Shown: positions 1 to 6,314 of the stretch, piece by piece | Layout: every line of letters starts with the position of its first letter | How positions within the stretch are numbered: position 1 is the first letter of the stretch | Assembly (NCBI GenBank): GCA_937922955.1 | Contig: CALAKO010000117.1 | Span: forward strand, 1-19,514 | Length of the DNA stretch: 19,514 nt | Source of the DNA: an uncultured Peptococcaceae bacterium | GTDB taxonomy: Bacteria > Bacillota > Peptococcia > Peptococcales > Peptococcaceae | Direction: 5' to 3' | The notes under the pieces: generated by a model | Database searches by the model: none | What the model was told of the DNA's origin: nothing | The model's input: the letters and a program-made list of their open reading frames with translations, nothing else | Program-made: the position numbers and the translations under genes

Positions 1-1106
1 CGTGCTAATGTTTTTGCATCGCCAAGTATGGTATCTGCTTGTTTGGTGGCATTTTGAATGATGGTCTGTGCGCGATTTCTTGCACGTTCCAAAGGTTTAT
101 AATCGTCTTCTGTTTGTTCGCTTACCAAACGATCTATGAGTTTATCTTCTGATGCACAGTCTATGTAAGAAGGATCTACTTCGCATATTGCTGTAAGAGA
201 ACGGATCAAACGCAGTGTTTTTTCTCGAGGTACAAGCACTTCCGTCTTATGCAATAGTGGCGAGCGTCCTTCTTCCAGAATTTTTTTCAGATGATGCAGG
301 TCTTCACAGATGGACTGTCCTTTCTTTTGTGCCGCACGTGCTTCTTCAAGGTCGCTGTTATCATCCTCTTCAACTGATGATGCCTGCATTACAGGCTCTT
401 CATCAGTGTCATTGCTTTGAACAATTTCTTCTGAGCCACCGTTTTCAAGAGGAATTTCCGTTGTTTCTTGAGCAATGGTTTCTTCCGTTTCAGGCAACGC
501 ACTTTCTTCCTGTTTAATGAACTGTGGTTTTTTAATTCGTCGCGCAGCTGGTTTAAGAAGGTCTTTCAACGTAATCGGATCCGGCATGTCGTCATCTTCG
601 TCTTCATCCAAGTCCTCGCCACGAGTCTCTTTATGTGGCTCTTCCACGATCGGCTTTGCTTCCACTACATCCTCTTCCGACGATTGTTCGTTTATACCAA
701 TCTCATCGTCCAGCGATTGCAGGTCATCCATAAAGCTTGCACGTGCTTTTTCTGCCTGTTCACGGATAACCGTGCTCTTAAGGTTTTCTGCGTCTGGTTC
801 TTCAAAATCCATATCGCTTTCTTCTACGATTTCTTCTATTTCCGGCTGTGACTCTTCCTCAGTCTCAGTATCTTGGTACTCTTTTTCCTCTTCTTCATAA
901 CGCTCCATGTATTCACCAATGGTAGCCTCTGGATCAATGCTTTCAAGGAAAGGTGCGCCTTCTTCTAGATTAATTTCCGGTTCTTCTTCCTGCGTCACCG
1001 GAGCTGAATATAATGTTTGTTTAGAATATGCCGCGTCGCTCAATACGTTGGAAACATTGTAGCGATCGTTTTTTGCTTGTGAAAATAAAGTTTCCTTTTC
1101 AGGCAT
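1..1106 (-). CDS. Acidic helical protein, C-terminus cut by window edge
   Basis: An uninterrupted reading frame of 368 codons runs off the left edge. The start ATG is preceded by AGGAGGC at good spacing. Residues ~35-270 are dominated by Glu and Asp (runs such as EEEEKE and DEDEDDD), low-complexity and probably disordered. The last ~90 visible residues change character: a basic/hydrophobic stretch (VPREKTLRLIRSLTAIC) is followed by an Ala/Gln/Arg-rich helix (RNRAQTIIQNATKQADTILG) that looks like the start of a coiled coil. This resembles in outline the coiled-coil, ATP-synthase-B/DivIVA-like proteins of Clostridia, but I cannot name a family. No signal peptide or membrane segment is visible. 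It has its own promoter and is insulated from the lipoprotein gene upstream by a terminator. Confidence 0.85.
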   Translation of the reverse strand, partial: MPEKETLFSQAKNDRYNVSNVLSDAAYSKQTLYSAPVTQEEEPEINLEEGAPFLESIDPEATIGEYMERYEEEEKEYQDTETEEESQPEIEEIVEESDMDFEEPDAENLKSTVIREQAEKARASFMDDLQSLDDEIGINEQSSEEDVVEAKPIVEEPHKETRGEDLDEDEDDDMPDPITLKDLLKPAARRIKKPQFIKQEESALPETEETIAQETTEIPLENGGSEEIVQSNDTDEEPVMQASSVEEDDNSDLEEARAAQKKGQSICEDLHHLKKILEEGRSPLLHKTEVLVPREKTLRLIRSLTAICEVDPSYIDCASEDKLIDRLVSEQTEDDYKPLERARNRAQTIIQNATKQADTILGDAKTLA

Positions 1107-1141
1107 TCTTGCACGCCTCCTGCTTCAGTCTATTATTTCTC

Positions 1142-1170
1142 ATTATATCCTGCAGCGCTGCTTTTGTCCA
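1142..1170 (-). promoter_or_regulatory. Sigma-A promoter of the acidic protein gene
   Basis: On the minus strand TGGACA, a 17-base spacer and TATAAT (-10 at 1142-1147, -35 at 1165-1170). The predicted start leaves a leader of about 30 bases before the ATG. The spacer contains the perfect 10-base palindrome GCAGCGCTGC (1152-1161), which could be an operator. Confidence 0.75.
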
Positions 1171-1203
1171 TCTGAAGCTCAAAAACCACGCCGAGTCTCC
1201 AAA

Positions 1204-1240
1204 CAAAAAAAGATCTGTAATCTTTCGATCACAGATCTTT
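1204..1240 (-). terminator. Terminator after the small lipoprotein gene
   Basis: Fourteen-pair stem (one G-U) closed by a GAAA tetraloop and followed on the minus strand by TTTTTTTG. It starts 6 bases after the lipoprotein stop codon. Confidence 0.9.
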
Positions 1241-1246
1241 CGTTAA

Positions 1247-1822
1247 TCAGTCTGCATTATCTCCTGGCGATTGCTGGGAATTGAATACTTCCCGCATGCT
1301 GAAGGTTGCAAACGCATCGTTTGTTGCCTGATCCAACAGCGTGACCACCACATCAATGTCCTCTTCCGATCTTCCAGCATAGAGTTGATACGATGTGCCG
1401 GCAGAATATATCAAACCTAACTGTTCCTCACCGTTTTCTGCTTGGAACACGTCCCTGTTTACTGTCACTTCAAACGCACTCATGTCATCGTTATAGCTAA
1501 CACTCACCAATCCTGGTATCTCGCCATCATCAAGTATCGTTTGAATGTTTTCCTCAAAATGATTTTTGTAGCTCAGCAACAGTTCCTGTTGTTTTTCCGG
1601 TGTCATGGTATAAGTAACGGTGTCATCATCGCCAATACTTACAGTAATGTCTTCTTCCTCCGCATTCGCTTTGATTTCTTCGTCACTTTGCTCACCTACC
1701 AGGCCTCGCGGCACGACAATAGTCACCGACTTTTCAGCAGTTGCGTCCTGTTCACCACTGCCACATCCTGCAACGCCTGCCAAAAACAGCAGCATTAATA
1801 AAACGACACCTATTTTTCTCAT
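1247..1822 (-). CDS. Small secreted lipoprotein, function unknown
   Basis: 191 residues. The N-terminus is a type II signal peptide: basic MRK, a hydrophobic core (VVLLMLLFLAGV) and lipobox VAGC with Cys20 as the lipidated residue, then a short Gly/Ser linker. The mature part is acidic, mixed alpha/beta, with no cysteine or recognisable catalytic motif. It ends in a hydrophilic tail (SQQSPGDNAD). GGGAGG lies 6 bases before the ATG. Only ~37 bases separate it from the rpsT terminator and no convincing promoter was found there, so it may depend on readthrough from rpsT. I do not recognise the family; an extracytoplasmic anchored role follows only from the lipobox. Confidence 0.85.
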   Translation of the reverse strand: MRKIGVVLLMLLFLAGVAGCGSGEQDATAEKSVTIVVPRGLVGEQSDEEIKANAEEEDITVSIGDDDTVTYTMTPEKQQELLLSYKNHFEENIQTILDDGEIPGLVSVSYNDDMSAFEVTVNRDVFQAENGEEQLGLIYSAGTSYQLYAGRSEEDIDVVVTLLDQATNDAFATFSMREVFNSQQSPGDNAD

Positions 1823-1858
1823 CGGTATCCTCCCGATTCAGGCATTTCTTACAGATAA

Positions 1859-1885
1859 CAAAAAAGCCACCCTACGGCAGCTTCT
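1859..1885 (-). terminator. Terminator after rpsT
   Basis: Minus strand GCTGCC-GTAG-GGTGGC (two G-U pairs), extended by A-T pairs and followed by TTTTTTG. It begins about 11 bases after the rpsT stop. The stem is weak enough for partial readthrough into the lipoprotein gene. Confidence 0.75.
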
Positions 1886-1896
1886 TCTATCTAAAC

Positions 1897-2160
1897 TTAC
1901 GCCATCTTGTTGTAAGTCTTCATGATTCTGGATTTCTTGTTTGCAACGTTGTTCTTGTGAAGCAGACCCTTAGAACCAGCCTGATCGAGCTTCTTCACAG
2001 CAAGCGTCATTGCTTCAGCAGCTTTCGCTTTATCTCCAGCTTCAACTGCATGATCAAACGCCTTAACAGCGGTACGAACAGCACTCATAGCGCTGGCATT
2101 GCGAAGGCGACGAACTTGATCAGTTTTAGCGCGTTTCTTTGCAGATTTGATATTTGCCAA
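1897..2160 (-). CDS. rpsT: 30S ribosomal protein S20
   Basis: 87 residues beginning (M)ANIKSAKKRAK, the signature N-terminus of bacterial S20, which binds 16S rRNA early in 30S assembly. The protein is rich in Lys/Ala, all-helical and of family-typical length. The start is a TTG at 2160-2158: GGAGG sits 8 bases upstream, whereas the in-frame GTG at 2169 overlaps the Shine-Dalgarno itself and would add a non-conserved MCP extension. A UUG start is also used by E. coli rpsT, where S20 represses its own translation, so similar control is plausible here. Monocistronic, with its own promoter and terminator. Confidence 0.97.
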   Translation of the reverse strand: MANIKSAKKRAKTDQVRRLRNASAMSAVRTAVKAFDHAVEAGDKAKAAEAMTLAVKKLDQAGSKGLLHKNNVANKKSRIMKTYNKMA

Positions 2161-2206
2161 TGGGCACACCTCCTTTTACCCTCTCACGAGCAATTTAACA
2201 CGAAAT

Positions 2207-2235
2207 ATAATACCATATCACAGACCTTTAATCAA
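2207..2235 (-). promoter_or_regulatory. rpsT promoter with extended -10
   Basis: Minus strand TTGATT, 17-base spacer, TATTAT preceded by TGG (TGnTATTAT). -10 at 2207-2212, -35 at 2230-2235. Predicted leader ~40 bases to the TTG start. Confidence 0.8.
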
Positions 2236-2268
2236 TGGATTTTTTCCATGTTTTTCTAGTTCTTGCAT

Positions 2269-2307
2269 AAAAAAGAGCGTTTCACAGTAAAAGAAACGCT
2301 CTTTTTT
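2269..2307 (-). terminator. Terminator of the tRNA-trxB-rubredoxin unit
   Basis: Perfect inverted repeat AAAAAAGAGCGTTTC / GAAACGCTCTTTTTT around a 9-base loop. It begins 6 bases after the rubredoxin stop. Because both flanks are A/T runs it can work in both directions. Confidence 0.92.
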
Positions 2308-2312
2308 AATAA

Positions 2313-2501
2313 TTAGTCTTCTAATGGCTTAAAAGCGGTCTTTGTTGCACCGCAAAGTGGGCAACGCCAGGTATCTGGCAGATCTTCAAAAGCAGTCCCT
2401 GCTGGAATTTTACCTTTTCTATCCCCTTTAGTTGGCATGTACATGTAACCGCAGGTTGGCATCTGGCACTGATACACTCTCATATCTTTTTCTTCGCTCA
2501 T
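2313..2501 (-). CDS. Rubredoxin with CX4C first metal knuckle
   Basis: 62 residues; a one-iron electron carrier of the cytoplasm. Visible features are Y10-x-C12-QMPT-C17-GYMY, the central PAGTAFEDLPDTWRC block and C47-PL-C50-G, the usual second knuckle. The four cysteines should bind a single Fe. The first knuckle is CX4C rather than the normal CX2C, a two-residue insertion also known from rubredoxin-2 of Desulfovibrio desulfuricans. GGAG lies 9 bases before the start. It is the last gene after trxB and the 35-residue membrane ORF (32-base gap), which suggests it shares electrons or expression with the thioredoxin system or serves oxygen/peroxide detoxification; its partner cannot be read from sequence. 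Confidence 0.93.
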   Translation of the reverse strand: MSEEKDMRVYQCQMPTCGYMYMPTKGDRKGKIPAGTAFEDLPDTWRCPLCGATKTAFKPLED

Positions 2502-2533
2502 GTTTCACAACTCCTTTTCTAAAATTTAACAGC

Positions 2534-2641
2534 TTAATAGCTGAAAATCGACATAAAATAAGGCAATAACAAACCAATACAAAGCAAGATAACAATCACA
2601 ACCACGAAAAATTGAGTCAGTTTGCTTTGACGGCGTCTCAT
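2534..2641 (-). CDS. 35-residue single-span membrane microprotein
   Basis: A short frame between trxB and rubredoxin. Its ATG overlaps the trxB stop as ATGA, so translation is probably coupled by reinitiation. The protein starts MRRRQSKLTQ (five positive charges), has one hydrophobic segment at ~11-30 (FFVVVIVILLCIGLLLPYF) and ends SIFSY. The charge distribution predicts cytoplasmic N-terminus and outer C-terminus. The single Cys21 lies mid-membrane. Short basic single-span proteins are common small Firmicutes families, and I cannot assign one. The support is position, coupling and the strongly membrane-like composition. It might anchor or modulate TrxB or rubredoxin, which is inference. Confidence 0.7.
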   Translation of the reverse strand: MRRRQSKLTQFFVVVIVILLCIGLLLPYFMSIFSY

Positions 2642-3573
2642 GCGTGCGCGCTCCCTTCACGGAAGTAACGTTCGATGTCACTCATGACAATGCCACCATC
2701 GCCAACAGCGGTGGTTACCTGACGCACGCTTTTTTCGCGCACATCACCAATAGCATAAACGCCAGGAATATTGGTGGCCATGTTGTCATCGGTGATAACA
2801 TAGCCTCTTTCATCAACTTTGAGACCTTCTGGATACACTTCCTGATTAGGGCTGTAGCCGACAAAGATAAAGCAGCCATCAAAGTTCCATTCTTTGACGT
2901 CGCCTGTCTTAACATTTTTTGTTACAACCGTGCGAAGCTGATCATCTCCCTCCAAAGAGGTGACAACAGTATCCCAAACAAAGTGGATTTTTTCATTAGC
3001 AAAAGCGGCTTCCTGACTGCGCTTATTAGCGCGCAATTCGTCGCGACGATGGAACACGGTGACGCTGTTGCACATGTTTGCCAAATAAACGGCATCTTCA
3101 ACAGCCACATCGCCACCACCTACAACGCAGACATCTTTGCCGCGGAAGAAGAAACCATCGCAGGTGCCACAATAGCTGACACCATGCCCACGGAAGGTGT
3201 CTTCATTTGGCACACCAAGCGTACGTGGGTGAGCGCCAGTGGCAATAATGACGGCACGTGCTTCGTATTCTTTTTCTTCGGTGCCTGTCGTAGTGATTAT
3301 TTTTTTCACATCACCATCGACATCCAAACGAACGACTTGTTCAAAAACAAATTCAGCGCCAAAAGTCTGTGCATGTTCATAGAACTTCATTCCCAATTCT
3401 GCACCGGCAATGCCTGTTGGATAACCAGGAAAGTTCTCAATGATATCTGTTGTTGACGCCTGACCGCCAGGCATGCCCATTTCAAATACAGTAACGCTGT
3501 ACCCAGCACGGCGAGCGTAAACGCTTGCTGTCATCCCTGCCGGACCAGCACCGATAATTGCTACATCGATCAT
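2638..3573 (-). CDS. trxB: Thioredoxin-disulfide reductase
   Basis: 311 residues, standard length for low-molecular-weight TrxB. It passes electrons from NADPH via FAD and a redox disulfide to thioredoxin in the cytoplasm. Visible: FAD-binding GAGPAG (8-13), the active-site pair C135-G-T-C138-DG, the NAD(P)-binding GGGDVA (152-157), HRRDELRA (175-182) whose arginines match the NADPH-phosphate contacts of E. coli TrxB, and the C-terminal FAD motif AIGDVREKSVRQV. AGGAGG lies 8 bases before the ATG. The gene begins only 24 bases after the tRNA-Arg 3' end, leaving no room for a promoter, so it is probably read from the tRNA promoter. The stop overlaps the next small ORF. Confidence 0.97.
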   Translation of the reverse strand: MIDVAIIGAGPAGMTASVYARRAGYSVTVFEMGMPGGQASTTDIIENFPGYPTGIAGAELGMKFYEHAQTFGAEFVFEQVVRLDVDGDVKKIITTTGTEEKEYEARAVIIATGAHPRTLGVPNEDTFRGHGVSYCGTCDGFFFRGKDVCVVGGGDVAVEDAVYLANMCNSVTVFHRRDELRANKRSQEAAFANEKIHFVWDTVVTSLEGDDQLRTVVTKNVKTGDVKEWNFDGCFIFVGYSPNQEVYPEGLKVDERGYVITDDNMATNIPGVYAIGDVREKSVRQVTTAVGDGGIVMSDIERYFREGSAHA

Positions 3574-3597
3574 TTAAATTCCTCCTATTAAATCAAA

Positions 3598-3670
3598 CGC
3601 CAGTGACAGGAGTCGAACCTGCGGCCAATGGTTTAGGAAACCACTGCTCTATCCTCTGAGCTACACCGGC
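3598..3670 (-). tRNA. tRNA-Arg (anticodon CCU)
   Basis: 73-base cloverleaf on the minus strand. Acceptor GCCGGTG/CACTGGC (one G-U), D arm GCTCAGAGGATAGAGC, anticodon stem-loop with loop TTCCTAA giving anticodon CCT (reads AGG), five-base variable region, T arm with loop TTCGACT, discriminator G. The CCA end is not encoded. A strong promoter lies 34 bases upstream and trxB follows 24 bases downstream. Confidence 0.96.
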
Positions 3671-3703
3671 ATGCCTTTCAAGCACTTTCGTTGCGATGGT
3701 TCA

Positions 3704-3732
3704 AGTATAACATGCCGCTGCACATACGTCAA
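3704..3732 (-). promoter_or_regulatory. Strong promoter of the tRNA-Arg/trxB unit
   Basis: Minus strand TTGACG, 17-base spacer, TATACT preceded by TGT (extended -10). -10 at 3704-3709, -35 at 3727-3732. It is the only good promoter found ahead of tRNA-Arg, trxB, the microprotein and rubredoxin. Confidence 0.85.
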
Positions 3733-3822
3733 AAATAATCACACCTCTACGGGCATGTTTTTTCTTTTTGAACATTTAACGCCTCTAATATTTCACGTTC
3801 ATCTAGCCTTTATACGTGCCCC

Positions 3823-4560
3823 TCAAACGCCAATGGTTTGCCAAATCAGCATCACAGCTGAAATTAACAGCACCACATTGACCAGTTTCTGGAAAACCGA
3901 CGTATTCAAATGTCTGGCAATCTTAGCGCTGACTCTCAACGCCACCGCCACCGCCAAAAATCCAATGATGATATAAGGCACGCCTGCCATGGTATACGCA
4001 CCGGACCATGCATACGCCAAACAAGGCAACGTCATAATTATGCTGCCGCTGGCAAATTGCATAATGCGAAAAGTATCTTTGTCACGATAGCGATTGCGAC
4101 AATAAACGACCATCAGCGGACCACCGCAGCCAAACGCACCTGTTAAAAGCCCAGAGAAAAAGAGCAGCAATTTATGCCAAGGCCGCTCTTGAAAAGTTTC
4201 TGATTTTTTGCCACGCACATCATCCATCAAGCCTTTGATGGCTGTTGCAGCGACAAAAAGCCCTAACACCCCTTTCATAAACTGCTCTGGCAAAAAATTC
4301 AATGCCAGAAAACCGATTGGCATGCCAATCACGACCACAACCACAAGCTGTACCACTTCACGCCAGTTGACCTGATGCCGCACTTGTATGGCCTGAATGA
4401 TCACTTGCACGGCGACAATCAGCATCAACACTGCCACCGCCGTCTTCAACGGCAGGAACATGCTAAGCACTGGCAATGCTAAAACGTTGGCAGCAAAACC
4501 AATGACGCCCGCCAGCGTCATCGCCACCAGCATGACAAGTCCATATAAGATCAGTTCCAT
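3823..4560 (-). CDS. TauE/SafE (TSUP) family membrane transporter
   Basis: 245 residues, about eight hydrophobic segments, in two related halves typical of the TSUP family (sulfite exporter TauE/SafE, UPF0721). The repeat signatures are visible: GVIGFAANVLALPVL near the N-terminus and GLLTGAFGCGGPLMVVY at the start of the second half. Members export or take up small sulfur or carboxylate anions such as sulfite, sulfoacetate or thiosulfate; the substrate is not readable here. Its position beside the methionine operon makes a sulfur compound plausible. The start is the ATG with AGAGG 8 bases upstream; the in-frame GTG nine bases earlier lies inside the Shine-Dalgarno. No clear terminator was seen downstream, so it may read into the tRNA unit. 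Confidence 0.88.
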   Translation of the reverse strand: MELILYGLVMLVAMTLAGVIGFAANVLALPVLSMFLPLKTAVAVLMLIVAVQVIIQAIQVRHQVNWREVVQLVVVVVIGMPIGFLALNFLPEQFMKGVLGLFVAATAIKGLMDDVRGKKSETFQERPWHKLLLFFSGLLTGAFGCGGPLMVVYCRNRYRDKDTFRIMQFASGSIIMTLPCLAYAWSGAYTMAGVPYIIIGFLAVAVALRVSAKIARHLNTSVFQKLVNVVLLISAVMLIWQTIGV

Positions 4561-4581
4561 AATGTTCACCTCTTAAAAACC

Positions 4582-4587
4582 ATTGTA
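4582..4587 (-). promoter_or_regulatory. Candidate extended -10 of the TauE-family gene
   Basis: Minus strand TGGTACAAT, with no recognisable -35 at 16-18 bases. If used, the leader is only ~15 bases, ending in the AAGAGG ribosome binding site. Confidence 0.4.
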
Positions 4588-4617
4588 CCACTTTATAGAC
4601 GTCGGACATACTCTCAA

Positions 4618-4657
4618 ATATCTAAGACCGCCATAGGCATTGCCTAAGGCTAGATAT
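4618..4657. repeat. Interrupted inverted repeat upstream of the TauE-family gene
   Basis: Outer arms ATATCTA/TAGATAT (perfect) and inner arms GCCATAGGCA/TGCCTAAGGC (9 of 10 paired, 1-base centre), with a 5-base bulge AGACC on one side. It lies just after the metQ terminator and ~30 bases above the candidate TauE-family promoter. It could be an operator or an extra RNA hairpin. Confidence 0.6.
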
Positions 4658-4687
4658 AAAAAAGCCACAGGCTGAACGCCTGTGGCT
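4656..4687 (-). terminator. Terminator of the met operon
   Basis: Minus strand AGCCACAGGC, 5-base loop, GCCTGTGGCT, then TTTTTTATA. Ten perfect pairs, starting 14 bases after the metQ stop. Confidence 0.95.
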
Positions 4688-4701
4688 TCTCATCTATTCA
4701 T

Positions 4702-5613
4702 TTATTCAGCAGCTTCGGTGTTTTCACTGCTTGCACCTGCGCTGGCAATTGGCAGAACAGCACCTTCAAAATGATCGGTGATGAACTGTTTGCACTTGTC
4801 AGAGGTGAGTACTTTCTTAATAACTTTTGCTTTTTCGCTGTTTTCTTCACCTTCACGAACAGCAACGATGTTCGCATAGGTCTGTGCTGCAATGCTGTCT
4901 GCAGCTTCTACAACGAGTGCATCGCTGAACTTGAGACCAGCATCCAACGCATAGTTGCCGTTAACCACTGCGAAATCAACATCAGGCAGGGAACGTGGAA
5001 TCTGTGCAGCTTCAAGTTCGACAATTTCCAGGTTCTTTGGATTTTCTTCAATATCCATCTTGGTCGCAGTGATGTCTGCACCTTCCTTGAGCGTGATCAG
5101 ACCATTTTCCTGAAGGAGAAGGAGTGCACGTGCTTCGTTGGTGGTGTCGTTTGGCACTGCAACTTTTGCACCATCAGGAATGGAGTCGAGGTTGGTCAGG
5201 CTGTCAGAGAAAATGCCCATTGGTTCATAGTGCACTTCGCATGCAGCAACAAGATGGGTGCCATTTTCTTCATTGAAGTTGTCAAGATATGGGCCATGCT
5301 GGAAGTAGTTGGCATCGAGGTCGCCAGCTTCCAGTGCATTGTTAGGCTGTACATAGTCGGTAAATTCTACGACTTCCAAGGTGTAACCTTCTGCAGCAAA
5401 ATCATCGGCCATTTCATTCAAGATAACGGCATGTGGGGATGGGGAAGCACCAATGGTGATGGTTTTGTCATCGGAAGCAGAGCTTTCAGCAGAGCTGCTA
5501 GCAGCAGAAGAAGTACTGCTGGAGGAAGCATCGTTTCCACCACCGCAGCCAGCGAGCAGGCCGATTGCGAGAGTAGCAACAAGTGCAGAGGCAATCCATT
5601 TTTTCTTTTTCAT
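4702..5613 (-). CDS. metQ: Methionine ABC transporter substrate-binding lipoprotein (first copy)
   Basis: 303 residues, NlpA/MetQ family. The signal peptide MKKKKWIASALVATLAIG ends in lipobox LAGC, followed by a long Ser-rich linker and then the binding domain. Family blocks seen: ITIGASPSPHA, VVEFTDYVQPN, LDANYFQHGPYL, HYEPMGIFS, VAVPNDTTNEARALLLLQ, AQIPRSL and VVNGNYALDAGL. It captures methionine outside the membrane and delivers it to MetI/MetN. GGAG lies 7 bases before the chosen ATG; another in-frame ATG six bases upstream is too close to the ribosome site. It is the last gene of the operon, 35 bases after metI. A very similar second copy lies upstream of the operon. Confidence 0.95.
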   Translation of the reverse strand: MKKKKWIASALVATLAIGLLAGCGGGNDASSSSTSSAASSSAESSASDDKTITIGASPSPHAVILNEMADDFAAEGYTLEVVEFTDYVQPNNALEAGDLDANYFQHGPYLDNFNEENGTHLVAACEVHYEPMGIFSDSLTNLDSIPDGAKVAVPNDTTNEARALLLLQENGLITLKEGADITATKMDIEENPKNLEIVELEAAQIPRSLPDVDFAVVNGNYALDAGLKFSDALVVEAADSIAAQTYANIVAVREGEENSEKAKVIKKVLTSDKCKQFITDHFEGAVLPIASAGASSENTEAAE

Positions 5614-5648
5614 GTTCATTCTCCTTGTCTTTTTTGAACTTTTTTATT

Positions 5649-6314
5649 TTAGTCATTGATGCGTTTATCCGAACGTTTGGCAATACGTGAGCCAACAGAT
5701 TGGATAATCTGCACCATGATAACTAACAATACAACAGTAATCAGCATGGTTTCTGTGTCGTAACGGTTGTAGCCATAACGGATGGCAATGTCCCCCAAAC
5801 CACCACCGCCAACAACACCAGCCATCGCAGAATAACCAAGAATGGTCGTCGCGCTGACAAGCAGCCCGTTTAAAAGCGAAGGCTTTGATTCTGGCAGAAG
5901 CACTTTGGTGATGATCTGCGTGTTGGATGCCCCCATAGACTGAGCCGCTTCAACCACGCCGTGATCCACTTCTAAAAGCGATTGTTCAACCATGCGTGCC
6001 ACAAATGGGGCAGCAGAGACCACCAACGCAAAAATTGCAGCTCTTGGCCCAATGGTAGTACCCACAACAATTCTTGTAATTGGTGATAAGGTAATCATCA
6101 AAATCAGGAACGGCACCGAACGAAGGATGTTAACAATGCCACCAATGAGCCAGTTGAGGCCAGGCATTGGATGAAGTCCGTTTTTGTCGCTGATGATGAG
6201 AAACACACCCAACGGAAGGCCAATCAAATAGGAAATCACCGTAATGGCGATAATCATGTAAATACTTTCAAGAGTCCCCTGGACCAACAATTCAACCATC
6301 TGTGACTCAAGCAT
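5649..6314 (-). CDS. metI: Methionine ABC transporter permease
   Basis: 221 residues with five predicted membrane segments, the normal MetI size. The cytoplasmic coupling loop is visible as VEAAQSMGASNTQIITKVLL (EAA motif), which docks onto the MetN ATPase. The first ATG overlaps the metN stop by 8 bases (ATGCTTGA), with GAGG inside the end of metN, so translation of the two is coupled. It forms the membrane channel of the MetNIQ importer. Confidence 0.95.
   Translation of the reverse strand: MLESQMVELLVQGTLESIYMIIAITVISYLIGLPLGVFLIISDKNGLHPMPGLNWLIGGIVNILRSVPFLILMITLSPITRIVVGTTIGPRAAIFALVVSAAPFVARMVEQSLLEVDHGVVEAAQSMGASNTQIITKVLLPESKPSLLNGLLVSATTILGYSAMAGVVGGGGLGDIAIRYGYNRYDTETMLITVVLLVIMVQIIQSVGSRIAKRSDKRIND

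Noticed and set aside
215..900. Three plus-strand frames opposite the acidic protein (Ser/Phe-rich)
   Set aside because: They are the complement of Glu/Asp-rich codons of the minus-strand gene, have no ribosome sites, and the minus frame is open throughout with a good promoter.
2644..3456. Long plus-strand frame opposite trxB
   Set aside because: It is a shadow of trxB, whose protein is unmistakable; no start signal and no recognisable product.
4771..5637. Long plus-strand frame opposite metQ
   Set aside because: Cys/Phe-rich composition typical of antisense translation; metQ is certain on the other strand.
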